Source: a virus. From it: a stretch of DNA of 64,000 nucleotides. The stretch spans positions 1-64,000 of the IMG/VR virus record IMGVR_UViG_3300044615_000294, one strand, 5' to 3'. This document shows positions 1 through 10,131 of this stretch, one piece after another. The notes under the pieces are model-generated. The model made no database searches. It had not been told where the DNA came from and was given only the letters and a program-made list of their open reading frames with translations. Every line of letters begins with the position of its first letter. The stretch's first letter is position 1. Both the position numbers and the translations under genes were made by a program.

Positions 1-1105
1 TTTGTACAATAAGAGATCTTTTTGGATCTGGTCCTTGGAACTCAACCTTACCATTGAAGAAGTTATAGATTTCTCCACGGAATAAGTCAAGAGTAAAGTT
101 ATTTTTGTTGTATACTCTTTTGAACGCGTTGTTCAACTGTTGCCAAAGTCCAACAGATAATCTGATATCATCTGGACCATCTTGACGAACTTTACCTCCT
201 TGTCCCCACATTAAGTAAGTCTCAATGTCAGTAGCAATTTTGCTCAAGTGAGCTGCTTCCATATTGGTCAAGAAAGTTCTAGAAAGATCACCGTTATCAA
301 ATGCTTTTTTAACAGCGTCTTTACCCATAACTTTAACCATATCCTCTAAAGATGTGATTGATGGATCTAAAACATTTTTGTCAAATGTTCTCCAGATCTC
401 AGTTACAGGAACTGTACCATCTGCATTCATACCACCTTTGATCATTAAGTCTGCTCTTGAAGAGATAGAATAATGTACGTGAGCTTCTGCACCACCAACA
501 AAGTTATAGTATTCACGGAATCCTGCATTAGTCATGATGTCAGAGAATCTTTCACCATACTCACCTCTTGCAGAACCTTTTCTAAAGAATCTTGTACCAT
601 TAGCCAAGAATCTGTTATCAAGGAATCTATTGTTGTCATTGTTTACCAACTGAACAGTGTAAACATAACCATCACCTAAAGGAAGAATATCTTCATCTGT
701 AATGTACATCTCCACACCATTGTATTTGTCATAAGTGATGATATCACCATGTCCAAACTCTCTGCGGCTTAATTTAATTCTGAAGGTTGTACCATCAACA
801 CCTTTAAAAGTGTTAAGTGGTTCAATATCCTCAAGTACATATGGAAGATCTGTAGAGACAGGAGTCTGCCACTTATACTCTCCACGAGCATTATCAACCA
901 TAATTACATTTTTGCCACCAAAGCTAGAAAGCTGGTAAAGCGGCATTTCTACTTTTTGAGCCATAGCCCAAAGGTCAACTGGACCTAAATCCATAGGTTC
1001 AGCATCTTTTAACATATTCACTAAGTGATAAGAGTCTACATGCGATGACGCTTGGTAGGCTGTGTCTCTTAGGAATATCCCATTGTTTAAAATTGGAGTT
1101 GCCAT
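1..1105 (-). CDS. major capsid protein (3' end cut by window edge)
   Basis: The minus frame is open from an ATG at 1105 to the window edge, giving about 368 residues beginning MATPILNNGIFLRDTAYQAS. It follows the portal and scaffold-like genes, which is where crAss-like phages keep the major capsid protein, and the sequence (long capsid-like stretch with an LGDGYVYTVQLVNND segment and repeated RFF/RKG-type turns) agrees with my recollection of that family. It would form the icosahedral shell. The assignment rests on gene order plus family resemblance; the C-terminus is outside the window. Confidence 0.85.
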   Translation of the reverse strand, partial: MATPILNNGIFLRDTAYQASSHVDSYHLVNMLKDAEPMDLGPVDLWAMAQKVEMPLYQLSSFGGKNVIMVDNARGEYKWQTPVSTDLPYVLEDIEPLNTFKGVDGTTFRIKLSRREFGHGDIITYDKYNGVEMYITDEDILPLGDGYVYTVQLVNNDNNRFLDNRFLANGTRFFRKGSARGEYGERFSDIMTNAGFREYYNFVGGAEAHVHYSISSRADLMIKGGMNADGTVPVTEIWRTFDKNVLDPSITSLEDMVKVMGKDAVKKAFDNGDLSRTFLTNMEAAHLSKIATDIETYLMWGQGGKVRQDGPDDIRLSVGLWQQLNNAFKRVYNKNNFTLDLFRGEIYNFFNGKVEFQGPDPKRSLIVQ

Positions 1106-1133
1106 TTTTATATTTGTTTTTATTGTTACTTAA

Positions 1134-2381
1134 TTATCCTCTCTTGAAGAAATTTCCTCTTGAGATTGTTCTTTGTGGTTTTGCGGAAGAAGCTGTTGTT
1201 CTTCTTGGAGCCTCATCAGGCTCAACAATAGATGAACTAATTCTTCTACCTTGTTCCGTTTTTAATTGTCTTACTGCTTTTTCAGTAGCTTGTCTTGATC
1301 CTTGGTCTTTCATTTTATTTTTATAACCGTCTGGATCAGCAAGTAACCATAGTGCTTCTGCAATAAGATCGTGCCTTGGTTCTACAAACTGATACTTTTC
1401 TAACAAGTGCCCAAGTAAGTTTGTAGGTTTACCTGAAATAGAAGGATAGCTAGGCTGAACTAATCCTGAGAATAACATACCTTGAACTTTTCTATCTAAC
1501 TTGATTCCTCCAAGTTCTCCAGTAGAAAGTGTGTTATACACATTATCTTGGTATTGTTTTGCTGCTTGAGCTTGCTGTTCTCTTTTAATTTCTTGATCAG
1601 CTAATTGACGTTCAATTATTTCCTCTTGCATTCTATCCAATTTTGGTTTGAACTGTTGAGCTTTTTTCTCCAGTCTCCCCATGTCCATCCAATCTTCAAT
1701 TTCTGATTCTATCTCATCAGCTGTACCAAAGTTTGTTGCATATAAATATTGTCTTGCAATAACTACTTGATCATTCTCATCATAAGGATCTAGATCTCTC
1801 ATCTCTTCTACATGAGCAAGAGTTCTAAACAATCCTTTAAGATCAGTACCACCATCTGCAACATACTTAGCAGCAATTTGAAGTTCTTCTGGTAATGCTT
1901 GAAAAAATTCTTTTGGTGTATTTTCTCTAACTGCATTTTCTCTTTCTTGGAAGTTTGCTTCAAATAGTTCACGGAAATCTTTTGTAGTATAATCTTCTAA
2001 TGGTTTATCATCATCAAAAGGTACTAAAGATCCTTCCTCAATCATTTTACTTGCAAGTTCAGCAAGACCTGATTTGTCAACCTTTGGTCTTCCTTTATTA
2101 CCAGCGTCTTCTTCTTGAGAAATTAAACTATCTAACTCAGCAATAGTTTCTTCTACTTCTTCTTTCTTTTCTGCTTCTTCTTTAGAAACAGTCTTGTCAA
2201 GGAACGTTGTATCTACACTTTCTTTTGAAAACATAGTTTTTGGCTTTTCTTCATCTGCTGGTAGCATTACACTTTCTGCTCCTGGCATGCCAAACATTTC
2301 ATCTATGTTTACATCTACTTGTTCTACTCTTGTAGAGTCTTGTACTTGATCTTTATCAAGCACTTTGTCTAATTCATCCAT
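1134..2381 (-). CDS. acidic head scaffold-like protein
   Basis: This 415-residue protein is very acidic in its first 150 residues and helical with coiled-coil character in the middle (EEEIIERQLADQEIKREQQA region); it ends in a short basic tail, RGNFFKRG. It lies directly between the portal and capsid genes, the usual place of the scaffolding or head-assembly protein. An acidic coiled-coil body with a basic capsid-contacting tail is a common scaffold design. No protease motif was seen. The role is inferred from composition and position, not from a recognised domain. Confidence 0.6.
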   Translation of the reverse strand: MDELDKVLDKDQVQDSTRVEQVDVNIDEMFGMPGAESVMLPADEEKPKTMFSKESVDTTFLDKTVSKEEAEKKEEVEETIAELDSLISQEEDAGNKGRPKVDKSGLAELASKMIEEGSLVPFDDDKPLEDYTTKDFRELFEANFQERENAVRENTPKEFFQALPEELQIAAKYVADGGTDLKGLFRTLAHVEEMRDLDPYDENDQVVIARQYLYATNFGTADEIESEIEDWMDMGRLEKKAQQFKPKLDRMQEEIIERQLADQEIKREQQAQAAKQYQDNVYNTLSTGELGGIKLDRKVQGMLFSGLVQPSYPSISGKPTNLLGHLLEKYQFVEPRHDLIAEALWLLADPDGYKNKMKDQGSRQATEKAVRQLKTEQGRRISSSIVEPDEAPRRTTASSAKPQRTISRGNFFKRG

Positions 2382-2471
2382 ATTTGTTGGTTTTGTTTAT
2401 AATTTAATATAAGCAATAAACTTCAAAAATTTATCACCTCAAAATTATTTTTTTGCACTATATAGCTAATA

Positions 2472-5222
2472 TTATTTTTTATCTTTTGTTGATCCACCTT
2501 TGTCATATTTATTTTTATTGACTTGGGCAATTTGCAACTGTTTATCTGCTACTTCTCTTTGTGCATTTAGCTTCTCTCTTTCCAAATTCATCTTCTCTCT
2601 GTCAATAGTCATTCTATTGTCATCTTTAGTTTTTTGAAGTTCAGTCTGTGACTGATATTGTTGAGTAGCTCTAATGTCTTTCATAGCATCTGCATAGTCT
2701 GACATCTCATTTTTATTTACGTCAGCCATAGATCCATAACCAGCAGCTCTGATTTCTGCAACCAAGATATCTCTTTGTCTATCTTTTTCTTTCTCAGCAG
2801 CAACAGAATCAATTTTCATTTTCTCTATTTCCTGTTGAGATTTAATTTGTTCTTGTTGCATTTGCTGTTGCTGTTGCATTTCTTGTTCTTTCATCTCTTG
2901 TTGTTTTTGTTCAGAAGATTTAAGAACAGTATTAAGTTGTGCAATAGAGTCAGATTGAACAATTTTACCAAGATCATAGATAGAAGCCCCAGTAGTATTG
3001 TTCTGCATAGCCATTTGCTTAAGTTGTTCTAATACAGCTCTATGGTTTGCAGTAGTACTACAGAAGATATTAAGATCTCTCATTAATAGATCTGTACCAT
3101 TAATCTCAAAATTAACTTTCTCATCTGCTGTGGTTATATAAGTTAATCTTGTAGATGGTTTAGTTGAATGATAATATTGTGCTAGGTCAGTACGCATTTG
3201 GTGTACTCTAGGCATTAGATAATCACAGTGTTGGATAAAGAATACCTCTGTCTGTGCATAAGATGCTGCAGCTGCTTGTTCTACACCTGTAGCTGTCATC
3301 TGCGCTATCTGTTGACCCATTCTTTGTGGAGTAACACCAATTACTTCATATGCTTGTTGCTTAAAATGATTAGCTAACTGAATCCTAGACATTAATCTTT
3401 CTGTCTGAGATAGATCTAGTTTTTGGAAATGCTGGAAGTTTAATGCATTCTCTGTATTTGTAATAGATGTATCTAATGGTAACATCTGGAAGTTCTTCAT
3501 TGCAACATATGCCTTAGCATAGTTTCCTTTACCCCAGTCTTCACCAAGTGAATGTTTAGGTAAAGTATTCTGATCTAACATGATGATAGTACCAAGCTCA
3601 TCTACAAGGATATCAGCAATCTGATTGTTTACAATGTTGTATCCAATCTGATATGGCTTCATTAGATCAAGTAAAGCTGTAGATCTAGTATTTCTATCAG
3701 AGAATACAGAACCCTCTACAGGAAGCTTACATCCGTACAATGTGCTATCTCCTTTAAACTGGAAAGGAATTGGTCCAAGTTTGCTTTTATTTATTCCTAT
3801 GTACATTGGTGTAAATCCACCAGGATTATTCATACCCCAGAAACTAGGAATATTTGGTCCAATTTTAATTCCTCCCCAAACCTCATTAATCCAAATCCAG
3901 TCTATGTGTTCTCCATAGATTAGATTGTCTTTAGTTTTATTTTTGTTTAGTCTAGTATCATAGATTGGTTTAATAGTAGTTTCATAGTCTTCATCAACTA
4001 TATCCATCTTTACTTCACCATTATCATCTATAGAAATTAGATGCCCAACTTTTCTTTGTGATTTCCAATATATTGTAGTTACTCTTAATAAGTATGCAAT
4101 ACCTTGATCATAATAATCTTCTCCTTCAGAAAGTATTTGTGCAATAATATCTCCTCCACTATATACTGAGTTTGACATTGCAGTAGTATACTGTCTATAT
4201 GCTAATGAAGGCATGTTAACATTCCAGTCATGAGATTTAGTTCCATCATAGAATGTTCCATCATTCTGGTAACCACCAATTGTATAACCAGCAGATCTAA
4301 TTGGATATATAGCCTCTAGTGCTTTTAATTGCTCTTCATTAAGCAAGTAACCATATTTGTCAATAACATCTGATGGTGTCATCATATCTGTTTTACCAAC
4401 CCAGTTAGCTTGTGAGATATATCTTACATCAGGAGATTTGTGATAGAAAGTAACTACTGGATTCCAAAGTTCTACCTCATAGTCATCTTCCATCATTCTA
4501 AAATGCCAGAACTCTCTATCTGTAATAAGCATATCACGGAAAGCTCTTTCTTCTAGCTCATCCATTCTAAATCTTTCTACATCTACTTTGTGTTGGTGAG
4601 TAGCCCACTCTTCTATCATAGATCTGTAATCTTTCTTAAAGAACATTTCTATTTCAGGAAGAGACTTTAATTTTTCATCAGATGTTCCTTGTGTAAATTC
4701 TTCAGATGCCGGATCTAATCCTTGGTCCATTAATGCAGATGCTGTTTTTAATCTTGCATCTTCTAATAGAGTATCCTCTACCATCTTTCTCTTTTGCTCT
4801 AGCATCTCATTATATGAGAACTCATCTACAGCACGGTAAGTTAACTTAGTTGATCTTTTAGCAAATTCAGCTACTAAGACATTAATAACATTTGGAATAA
4901 TTGGATAGAACTTTAACTCTAATGCAGAAGCATCTTCCTTTGTAAGTAATTCTACTATATCTCTATACTCATTATTATCTTCTACAATATAATCTGATCT
5001 ATCTATGATACCTTTTGCAAGCTTATAGTTTTTCATTAGTCTTCTGGCATTTCTGCGGATTTGTTTTAATCCTTGCCATTCAACCCAGTCAAGATTCCAA
5101 GCAGCCCACTTTTCATCTTTTTCTTTTTTAGGTAAAAATTGTAAAGGTTGGGTAATAGTACCCATCCTATTGTTTTCAACTTTTGCTCCTTTCTTTAACT
5201 GTAATGCGTTATATACTTGCAT
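2472..5222 (-). CDS. portal protein
   Basis: The 916-residue product has the length and position of crAss-like portal proteins, which form the dodecameric DNA channel at one capsid vertex and dock the terminase. The first 700 residues are a mixed fold rich in aromatic residues. The last 200 are a long Gln/Glu/Lys helix (many QQ and EKMK repeats) that probably forms the portal barrel or an internal coiled coil. It is followed by the scaffold-like gene, and the terminase gene ends 3 bp upstream of its start, so the packaging genes are co-transcribed. Confidence 0.88.
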   Translation of the reverse strand: MQVYNALQLKKGAKVENNRMGTITQPLQFLPKKEKDEKWAAWNLDWVEWQGLKQIRRNARRLMKNYKLAKGIIDRSDYIVEDNNEYRDIVELLTKEDASALELKFYPIIPNVINVLVAEFAKRSTKLTYRAVDEFSYNEMLEQKRKMVEDTLLEDARLKTASALMDQGLDPASEEFTQGTSDEKLKSLPEIEMFFKKDYRSMIEEWATHQHKVDVERFRMDELEERAFRDMLITDREFWHFRMMEDDYEVELWNPVVTFYHKSPDVRYISQANWVGKTDMMTPSDVIDKYGYLLNEEQLKALEAIYPIRSAGYTIGGYQNDGTFYDGTKSHDWNVNMPSLAYRQYTTAMSNSVYSGGDIIAQILSEGEDYYDQGIAYLLRVTTIYWKSQRKVGHLISIDDNGEVKMDIVDEDYETTIKPIYDTRLNKNKTKDNLIYGEHIDWIWINEVWGGIKIGPNIPSFWGMNNPGGFTPMYIGINKSKLGPIPFQFKGDSTLYGCKLPVEGSVFSDRNTRSTALLDLMKPYQIGYNIVNNQIADILVDELGTIIMLDQNTLPKHSLGEDWGKGNYAKAYVAMKNFQMLPLDTSITNTENALNFQHFQKLDLSQTERLMSRIQLANHFKQQAYEVIGVTPQRMGQQIAQMTATGVEQAAAASYAQTEVFFIQHCDYLMPRVHQMRTDLAQYYHSTKPSTRLTYITTADEKVNFEINGTDLLMRDLNIFCSTTANHRAVLEQLKQMAMQNNTTGASIYDLGKIVQSDSIAQLNTVLKSSEQKQQEMKEQEMQQQQQMQQEQIKSQQEIEKMKIDSVAAEKEKDRQRDILVAEIRAAGYGSMADVNKNEMSDYADAMKDIRATQQYQSQTELQKTKDDNRMTIDREKMNLEREKLNAQREVADKQLQIAQVNKNKYDKGGSTKDKK

Positions 5223-5224
5223 AG

Positions 5225-7426
5225 TTATTTTATATTTTTAAATGGGGATTTTTTAAACACTGACCCATTTGTTAATCCACGGTTGCTGCCCATATGCCTA
5301 AATGGACTACTATTTAATTTAAACATTTTTTCTGACTTTTGCAAGTTTTTAGCAGTATCATCCATAATGACTTTTCTTGCATATCCTCTATTAGACTGCT
5401 GTATTCTCATGAAAGCAACTAATGCAGTAAATGCAACAAGTCTATCCACGTTGAGTCCTTCTACATATTCTTGCATCTCTTTGATTAACATTGGATCTGG
5501 AATTCTTTCTATTCCATATTTAGTTCTTACAATTGTTCCATCAGGTTTTGTTTCTACATCTAGTTCTTCTTTACAATACTCAATAACATAACTAAGCATG
5601 TGAGACTTGAATAAGTTACCAGTGTTTCTCCAACCATACTCCTGGTACACGTTAGTATTTGCACCAAGATCTTTAAGAAACATGATCTGTCCTTTTGGTA
5701 CAAGATATCTTTGCTTCTTTCTAGATATCATATACTGTATAAACAAAGACACGTTACTTTCTATAAGTGCCCATGCATTATACCATTCTATTATTAGTTC
5801 TAATCTCTGATGAGTTTTATTAATATCATCAAATCTACCACACCATGCGGCTACTATTCTATCTTGTTCAATGTAAGTTTCTGTTTCTACGCCAGTTACC
5901 TTCTGTACTTGAACAGGAGCTTTCATTATATATATTGAACATAGTGATTCTGAGGTAGTTGTTTTTCCTTCTGACACGGGGTCAATAGATGCATAATAGT
6001 CCCCAAATTGTATATCTTTAATTGGCCTTTCCCAAACAACTAATGTTCCTGTTTTATCTTCTAGTTTTTTAGATACAGGGAACTCCATAATTGGGAGTTT
6101 ATTTGTTTCCTTTACTGCAGGTTTGCCATTCTCATCATAGAATATATCTAAGAATTCATAGGCATATTCTTTCTCTTCTATTCTTCTTCTTTGTGCCGCT
6201 ACTAGATGTGGAGGAAATATAGATACTGATCTATGTGCAAATGCTTCCTCAATATTTCTAGGGTGCTGAGATATCCTTAACTGGTAATCTTCCGGAGATA
6301 ATTCTTTCTTCCATTTTTCAAATTGCTCTTCTAGGGCAATCAAAGCTTCTTCTACTTGTGAATTACCATATTGATCTATATGTGGTGGCATAGACCATTG
6401 CTCAGGAATAAACAAACCTGAGAGACCTTCTGTTCCTTTACTATCTATTAAATTAGTTTCTACAGCATAAATATCTTTTGAAGTAGGATTTAGGATCATA
6501 TCTTTGAGAGGATTACACTGAGATAAATCCCCCACTGAGCCCGCAGCTATAAACATACCTGTAGTAATTAAACCAGATCTCATTGCTGGTCTCATATACT
6601 CATATGTCTGATCCATCTTAGGAGCAATACCTGCCTCCTCATGGAAGAAGAACTTTACTGGACCCCCTACACCATTTGTAGGATCTTTCTCAAATGACAT
6701 ACCTTGCATAGTACCTTTGAGACCAACCTCATTCTTTCTATCTCCTTTTCTAACTTCTATCTTCTGTTGCCACATCATTACCTTATGTGGAGTCATTGGT
6801 CTATACCAAGCAGTATGCTCATTTAAGAATGCAGCATATTCATCCAAGAATTTCCAAGAGCCTTTCTCATTTATATAGTCTTTAAGACTTGCTCCTATCT
6901 TTAATGTGACCCCAGACTCAAACCAAATCTGGTTTAAAAGCTTAGCCATATGAAAGTAAGAGGAAGCTATCTGACGTTTCTTAAGAATAGCTACATGCTT
7001 GTAGTTGAGTTCTGCCAATAGTTCATAGAGGGCCATGTGATACTGTGCATCCCGTATTTTGGCAAAGTCAAAAATTTGCTGTTCTTTATCAAATATTGGT
7101 AGGAAGTTAAGCCACATGTAGTAGTCTCTAGTAAGGTACCATATGTTGTCTCCTGATTTATAGATAACTCCTCTCCTACATCTGAGTTTTTGTTCATCCC
7201 AGTAATTGATAAAATCTTTGGATTTAAATGGAGAGTCGCAGTAATACCCATTTTCTCTGAACTTTCTTGATTCAGAATTAAATAATAAGCTAGTTTCATC
7301 AAAGTTATATTTACCTGGTTCTTTAAATAAGTCTCTTAAAAACTTGGCAAACTCTTCTCTTGAAGAAAAGTCTGTAACAGTCCAAGTACCATTATCATAG
7401 GTTGGTATGTTTTCAAATATCTCCAT
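5225..7426 (-). CDS. terL: terminase large subunit
   Basis: This is the DNA-packaging motor: an N-terminal ATPase and a C-terminal RNase H-fold nuclease. In 733 residues I see a degenerate Walker A-like segment KKRQIASSYFH (about 149-159) instead of GxxxxGKT, a clear Walker B stretch FFFHEEAG (about 259-266), and a nuclease aspartate in YYASIDPVSEGKT (about Asp482). The atypical Walker A matches what I recall of crAss-like TerL. It overlaps the stop of the upstream gene by one base (ATGA-type junction) and is followed by the portal gene. Confidence 0.9.
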   Translation of the reverse strand: MEIFENIPTYDNGTWTVTDFSSREEFAKFLRDLFKEPGKYNFDETSLLFNSESRKFRENGYYCDSPFKSKDFINYWDEQKLRCRRGVIYKSGDNIWYLTRDYYMWLNFLPIFDKEQQIFDFAKIRDAQYHMALYELLAELNYKHVAILKKRQIASSYFHMAKLLNQIWFESGVTLKIGASLKDYINEKGSWKFLDEYAAFLNEHTAWYRPMTPHKVMMWQQKIEVRKGDRKNEVGLKGTMQGMSFEKDPTNGVGGPVKFFFHEEAGIAPKMDQTYEYMRPAMRSGLITTGMFIAAGSVGDLSQCNPLKDMILNPTSKDIYAVETNLIDSKGTEGLSGLFIPEQWSMPPHIDQYGNSQVEEALIALEEQFEKWKKELSPEDYQLRISQHPRNIEEAFAHRSVSIFPPHLVAAQRRRIEEKEYAYEFLDIFYDENGKPAVKETNKLPIMEFPVSKKLEDKTGTLVVWERPIKDIQFGDYYASIDPVSEGKTTTSESLCSIYIMKAPVQVQKVTGVETETYIEQDRIVAAWCGRFDDINKTHQRLELIIEWYNAWALIESNVSLFIQYMISRKKQRYLVPKGQIMFLKDLGANTNVYQEYGWRNTGNLFKSHMLSYVIEYCKEELDVETKPDGTIVRTKYGIERIPDPMLIKEMQEYVEGLNVDRLVAFTALVAFMRIQQSNRGYARKVIMDDTAKNLQKSEKMFKLNSSPFRHMGSNRGLTNGSVFKKSPFKNIK

Positions 7427-7941
7427 TACTGATCATATGCCATTCCTATTCCACCTCTTACTCTACTAGATTGTTCTTCCTGTAGATCTTTATATGCACC
7501 TTTAAAAGATGCTCTAATTGCTTCATAGTTTTTAGCAGCATTTACTAAAGCTGTAATATTACCATCTCGCCCGTGTGTGATAGGTGTAGTTTCCATGTAT
7601 CTACCTAATCTATCTAACATAGATGCAATTCCTTTATATGCTCTAGATGTAGGAGTTTCAAACATTCTCTGGCAAAACTGCAAGGCTATGTATATATCTT
7701 CATCTTCAGTAGAGAAGTCTGCTTCTATTTGATCTAGAATTAAAGACTCTTTATCTAAATCCGGAGTATAAAAGAATGGGTTTAGATCTGGATTAGGACA
7801 AGTCATATAGAATAAGTACTGATATATCTTGATATAATTATCAGGATAGTTATCCATAACCATCTTAAGAGCCTTTAGGGTATAGCAATGTTCTGTAGGA
7901 ATTACTTTACCATTCTGTATGTCAAATAGTTTTACTATCAT
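7426..7941 (-). CDS. conserved hypothetical next to terminase
   Basis: A 171-residue protein, mostly helical, that I do not recognise. It overlaps both neighbours by 1-4 bases, so it is translationally coupled between the PD-(D/E)XK gene and terL. The position would suit a small-terminase or packaging accessory role, but I see no clear helix-turn-helix to support that. It contains an acidic central stretch (DFSTEDEDIYIALQFCQRMF) and ends RVRGGIGMAYDQ. Confidence 0.7.
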   Translation of the reverse strand: MIVKLFDIQNGKVIPTEHCYTLKALKMVMDNYPDNYIKIYQYLFYMTCPNPDLNPFFYTPDLDKESLILDQIEADFSTEDEDIYIALQFCQRMFETPTSRAYKGIASMLDRLGRYMETTPITHGRDGNITALVNAAKNYEAIRASFKGAYKDLQEEQSSRVRGGIGMAYDQ

Positions 7942-8771
7942 TTCTTTTTAATTTTATCTCTGTTATCATGTAAGTAGTGCATAATAGCAATTACCTCATC
8001 TTTTAAATATGGTATTTCCATTTGTACTACATCCTTAACTATTGGATCTCCGTTATCATCATAACTAGTTAAAGGATATCCATATTTATCTACACCATCT
8101 GTTTCAAATACTATATGATGGATAAACATTTTCCCTGGTTGTAATTTAGGATTATGCTTTAGTATCATGTACATATAGATGCTTAACTGCAGACTGTAGT
8201 GATTAAAATTACAATCATCTAAACTAGATACAGGAGAGAGCATTTTTTCAGATACTCCCTCCCAATCTTTGTAAGATTCAGTCTTAATCTCTTTATTAGT
8301 TTTATAGTCAATAATGTTTACTTTACCATTAACTACTTCTACGAGATCTGACTGACCACAGATGCCTGCTGATTTAAGATAAACCATATGCTCTGGATAC
8401 ACGCCTGGTTCTAGTTTTTGTGAAGGTGCCAACTTAATACCGTCATTTAAATCTGTTGGTTTAAACACAGGTACAGTTACACCTTCTCTTTCTATTGAAG
8501 CTAAAGAACATAAGTCAGCTTCTCTTTGGTTGTGATAAAAGGTACCAAGAGACATTGCTCTTTCTGATTCAGCATTCCAAATAGATACTATCTCCTTTGG
8601 GGTATAGCCATACCATTTAGATCTTTTATTCTTACAAACCTTCTTTGCTACTTTCTCAGCATCAAAGGGTATCTTAAAATGTGATACCAAAGTTGTTACA
8701 CTTATCCAATTAATCTCTGAGCCGTCATTGCTTTTATAGCTATGATCCTTGGCATTAAATACTATACTCAT
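7938..8771 (-). CDS. PD-(D/E)XK nuclease (RecB/Cas4-like)
   Basis: The 277-residue protein has the core of a PD-(D/E)XK nuclease: GICGQSDLVEV places Asp142, then VNIIDYKTNKEI gives the D-x-K pair (Asp155, Lys157), followed by a helix with QLSIYMYM typical of the RecB-type QxxxY motif. Such enzymes cut or resect DNA; next to the terminase it may process packaging or recombination intermediates. crAss-like genomes commonly carry a PD-(D/E)XK gene here. It overlaps its neighbours by 4 bases on each side. Confidence 0.82.
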   Translation of the reverse strand: MSIVFNAKDHSYKSNDGSEINWISVTTLVSHFKIPFDAEKVAKKVCKNKRSKWYGYTPKEIVSIWNAESERAMSLGTFYHNQREADLCSLASIEREGVTVPVFKPTDLNDGIKLAPSQKLEPGVYPEHMVYLKSAGICGQSDLVEVVNGKVNIIDYKTNKEIKTESYKDWEGVSEKMLSPVSSLDDCNFNHYSLQLSIYMYMILKHNPKLQPGKMFIHHIVFETDGVDKYGYPLTSYDDNGDPIVKDVVQMEIPYLKDEVIAIMHYLHDNRDKIKKK

Positions 8772-9061
8772 AGCTTATCTAATTCTTCTTCTTGTTCTTC
8801 AGTAATTAAAGCATCCCATTTACCCAATGGACATGATGCAGATAGAGATCTAGTTTTAAAAGCAAGAGAACAACCACATTCATTACAGCATGGAGCTGTA
8901 CCTTTTACTGCACACTTCTTACCTTTTTCTGGACACTCATCACAAATATCATATCTGAGTCTAGAAATTTCTTCTACAGTCTCATCTCTAATAACTGAGT
9001 TTTTAATTCCTTCAAATATTTGAGATCTATTTTGCCAAATAAGATTAAGTACGTTTTTCAT
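8768..9061 (-). CDS. small cysteine-rich zinc-binding protein
   Basis: The 97-residue product has a helical N-terminus and a cysteine cluster: Cys40, 43, 50, 58, 59, 62, 64 and 77 in CxxC and CCxxCxC arrangements. This pattern points to one or two zinc sites (zinc-ribbon-like). It is coupled to the nuclease gene downstream (4-base overlap) and overlaps the IHF-like gene by 17 bases. I infer nucleic-acid or protein binding; the exact family is not recognised. Confidence 0.7.
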   Translation of the reverse strand: MKNVLNLIWQNRSQIFEGIKNSVIRDETVEEISRLRYDICDECPEKGKKCAVKGTAPCCNECGCSLAFKTRSLSASCPLGKWDALITEEQEEELDKL

Positions 9062-9419
9062 CTTTTTTAATTTTTAAAAATTCTTGTTTTTTACTTTCCT
9101 GGTCTAATATCTTTGAATGTAACTTTATTAATAGATCTAACTTAACTTCCATTGCTTTTTTATTATGGTAAGCTTTAAATGTAGAAGTGTCATGATCATC
9201 AAGAGATTTTGTAATTTTCTCAATAGAACCTGATACTGCTTTTGGTTTTGCAACAAACTGTCCTAAACCATCTACATTTATTCTTGGGTATTCTAAGTTA
9301 GTAAGTAACTTTCTTACATCCTTATAATAAAACTCTACTAAGTCTTCTACTAAATCTTTATTTAAATTTAAATCTTCCGCAACTGCTTCATAGATTTTTT
9401 TAACCTTCTTGGGATTCAT
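9045..9419 (-). CDS. IHF/HU-like DNA-binding protein
   Basis: The 124-residue protein resembles the HU/IHF fold. The helical N-terminal half (VEDLVEFYYKDVRKLLTNL) is followed by the beta-arm entry PRINVDGLGQFVAKPKAV, which matches the 'I-x-GLG-x-F' turn of bacteroidotal HU proteins. crAss-like genomes typically encode IHF-like subunits close to the terminase. It would bend DNA during packaging, replication or transcription. It overlaps its upstream neighbour by 20 bases. Confidence 0.72.
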   Translation of the reverse strand: MNPKKVKKIYEAVAEDLNLNKDLVEDLVEFYYKDVRKLLTNLEYPRINVDGLGQFVAKPKAVSGSIEKITKSLDDHDTSTFKAYHNKKAMEVKLDLLIKLHSKILDQESKKQEFLKIKKDEKRT

Positions 9420-9777
9420 CTCCTAAAAATTTATAATCTAAAAGTATTGTTCCTTCTGTTTGTATCTTTAAATTGGGATTTAGTTTAATTAACTTTTTGT
9501 TAGATGCATCTTTTATCACTAAACTATTTTTCTCAGCTTTATTAACACTGTTTCTTACAGTCTGTGGAGATTTAAAGATTGGCTCTTCTTCTGAAGATGC
9601 ATCATAACAAAAGTCTGTTAATTCTATTGGTTCATTAAAACTTAGTAAAGTCAAGCAATTAAGATCAGAATCACTAAGATTAATTCTCTTAATGTAGCAG
9701 TGAGTGAGGATCTGAAACTTCACAATATCCCACTTAGGCATTTTTACACGCTTCTGTACTTGATTTACTATAGCCAT
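9400..9777 (-). CDS. hypothetical, possible winged-helix protein
   Basis: A 125-residue protein beginning MAIVNQVQKRVKMPKW. A central segment (ELTDFCYDASSEEEPIFKSPQTVRNSVNKAEKNSLV, roughly 52-87) looks like a helix-turn-helix with a following wing, since SPQTVRNSVNKAEKNSLV reads like a recognition helix. It sits between the IHF-like gene and an acidic small gene in the same unit. I infer DNA binding with modest confidence; it could be a structural protein instead. Confidence 0.6.
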   Translation of the reverse strand: MAIVNQVQKRVKMPKWDIVKFQILTHCYIKRINLSDSDLNCLTLLSFNEPIELTDFCYDASSEEEPIFKSPQTVRNSVNKAEKNSLVIKDASNKKLIKLNPNLKIQTEGTILLDYKFLGDESQEG

Positions 9778-9779
9778 GA

Positions 9780-10064
9780 CTAACCTCTTTTAAGCTTTCT
9801 TCCCTCAGATTTTACTGGTTCAGAAGCATCCTCTTGATCATCATCTTCTTCATTCTGTGGAGGATTCATCATCATAGCAAATTGATATTGAATACTTGAT
9901 CTTTTAAATCTTGTTTCATCAATTTCTAAAAGCATTTTTTCATAATCCAATTGAGATTTTAAATATGGCATTGACTCTTTGTAGAACTCAAACATTTTTT
10001 CTTTTTGTTCTGCTAATTGTTCTGGGGTCATTTCCATTTCTGGTTGTTGGTTTTTTGTTTCCAT
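9780..10064 (-). CDS. small acidic hypothetical protein
   Basis: A 94-residue protein with a Glu/Gln/Met-rich helical start (EMTPEQLAEQKEKMFEFYKE), an acidic stretch (NEEDDDQEDASE) and a short basic tail (GRKLKRG). The mixture of acid body and basic end resembles small head-assembly or packaging accessory proteins. It is the first gene after the minus-strand terminator at 10132-10161, so transcription of the packaging genes may restart just before it. Confidence 0.62.
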   Translation of the reverse strand: METKNQQPEMEMTPEQLAEQKEKMFEFYKESMPYLKSQLDYEKMLLEIDETRFKRSSIQYQFAMMMNPPQNEEDDDQEDASEPVKSEGRKLKRG

Positions 10065-10131
10065 AAGACATTAATTTATATTAGTTTACACAAATATATA
10101 TAAAATAAGTTTAAATAAAACAAGTTTAAAT

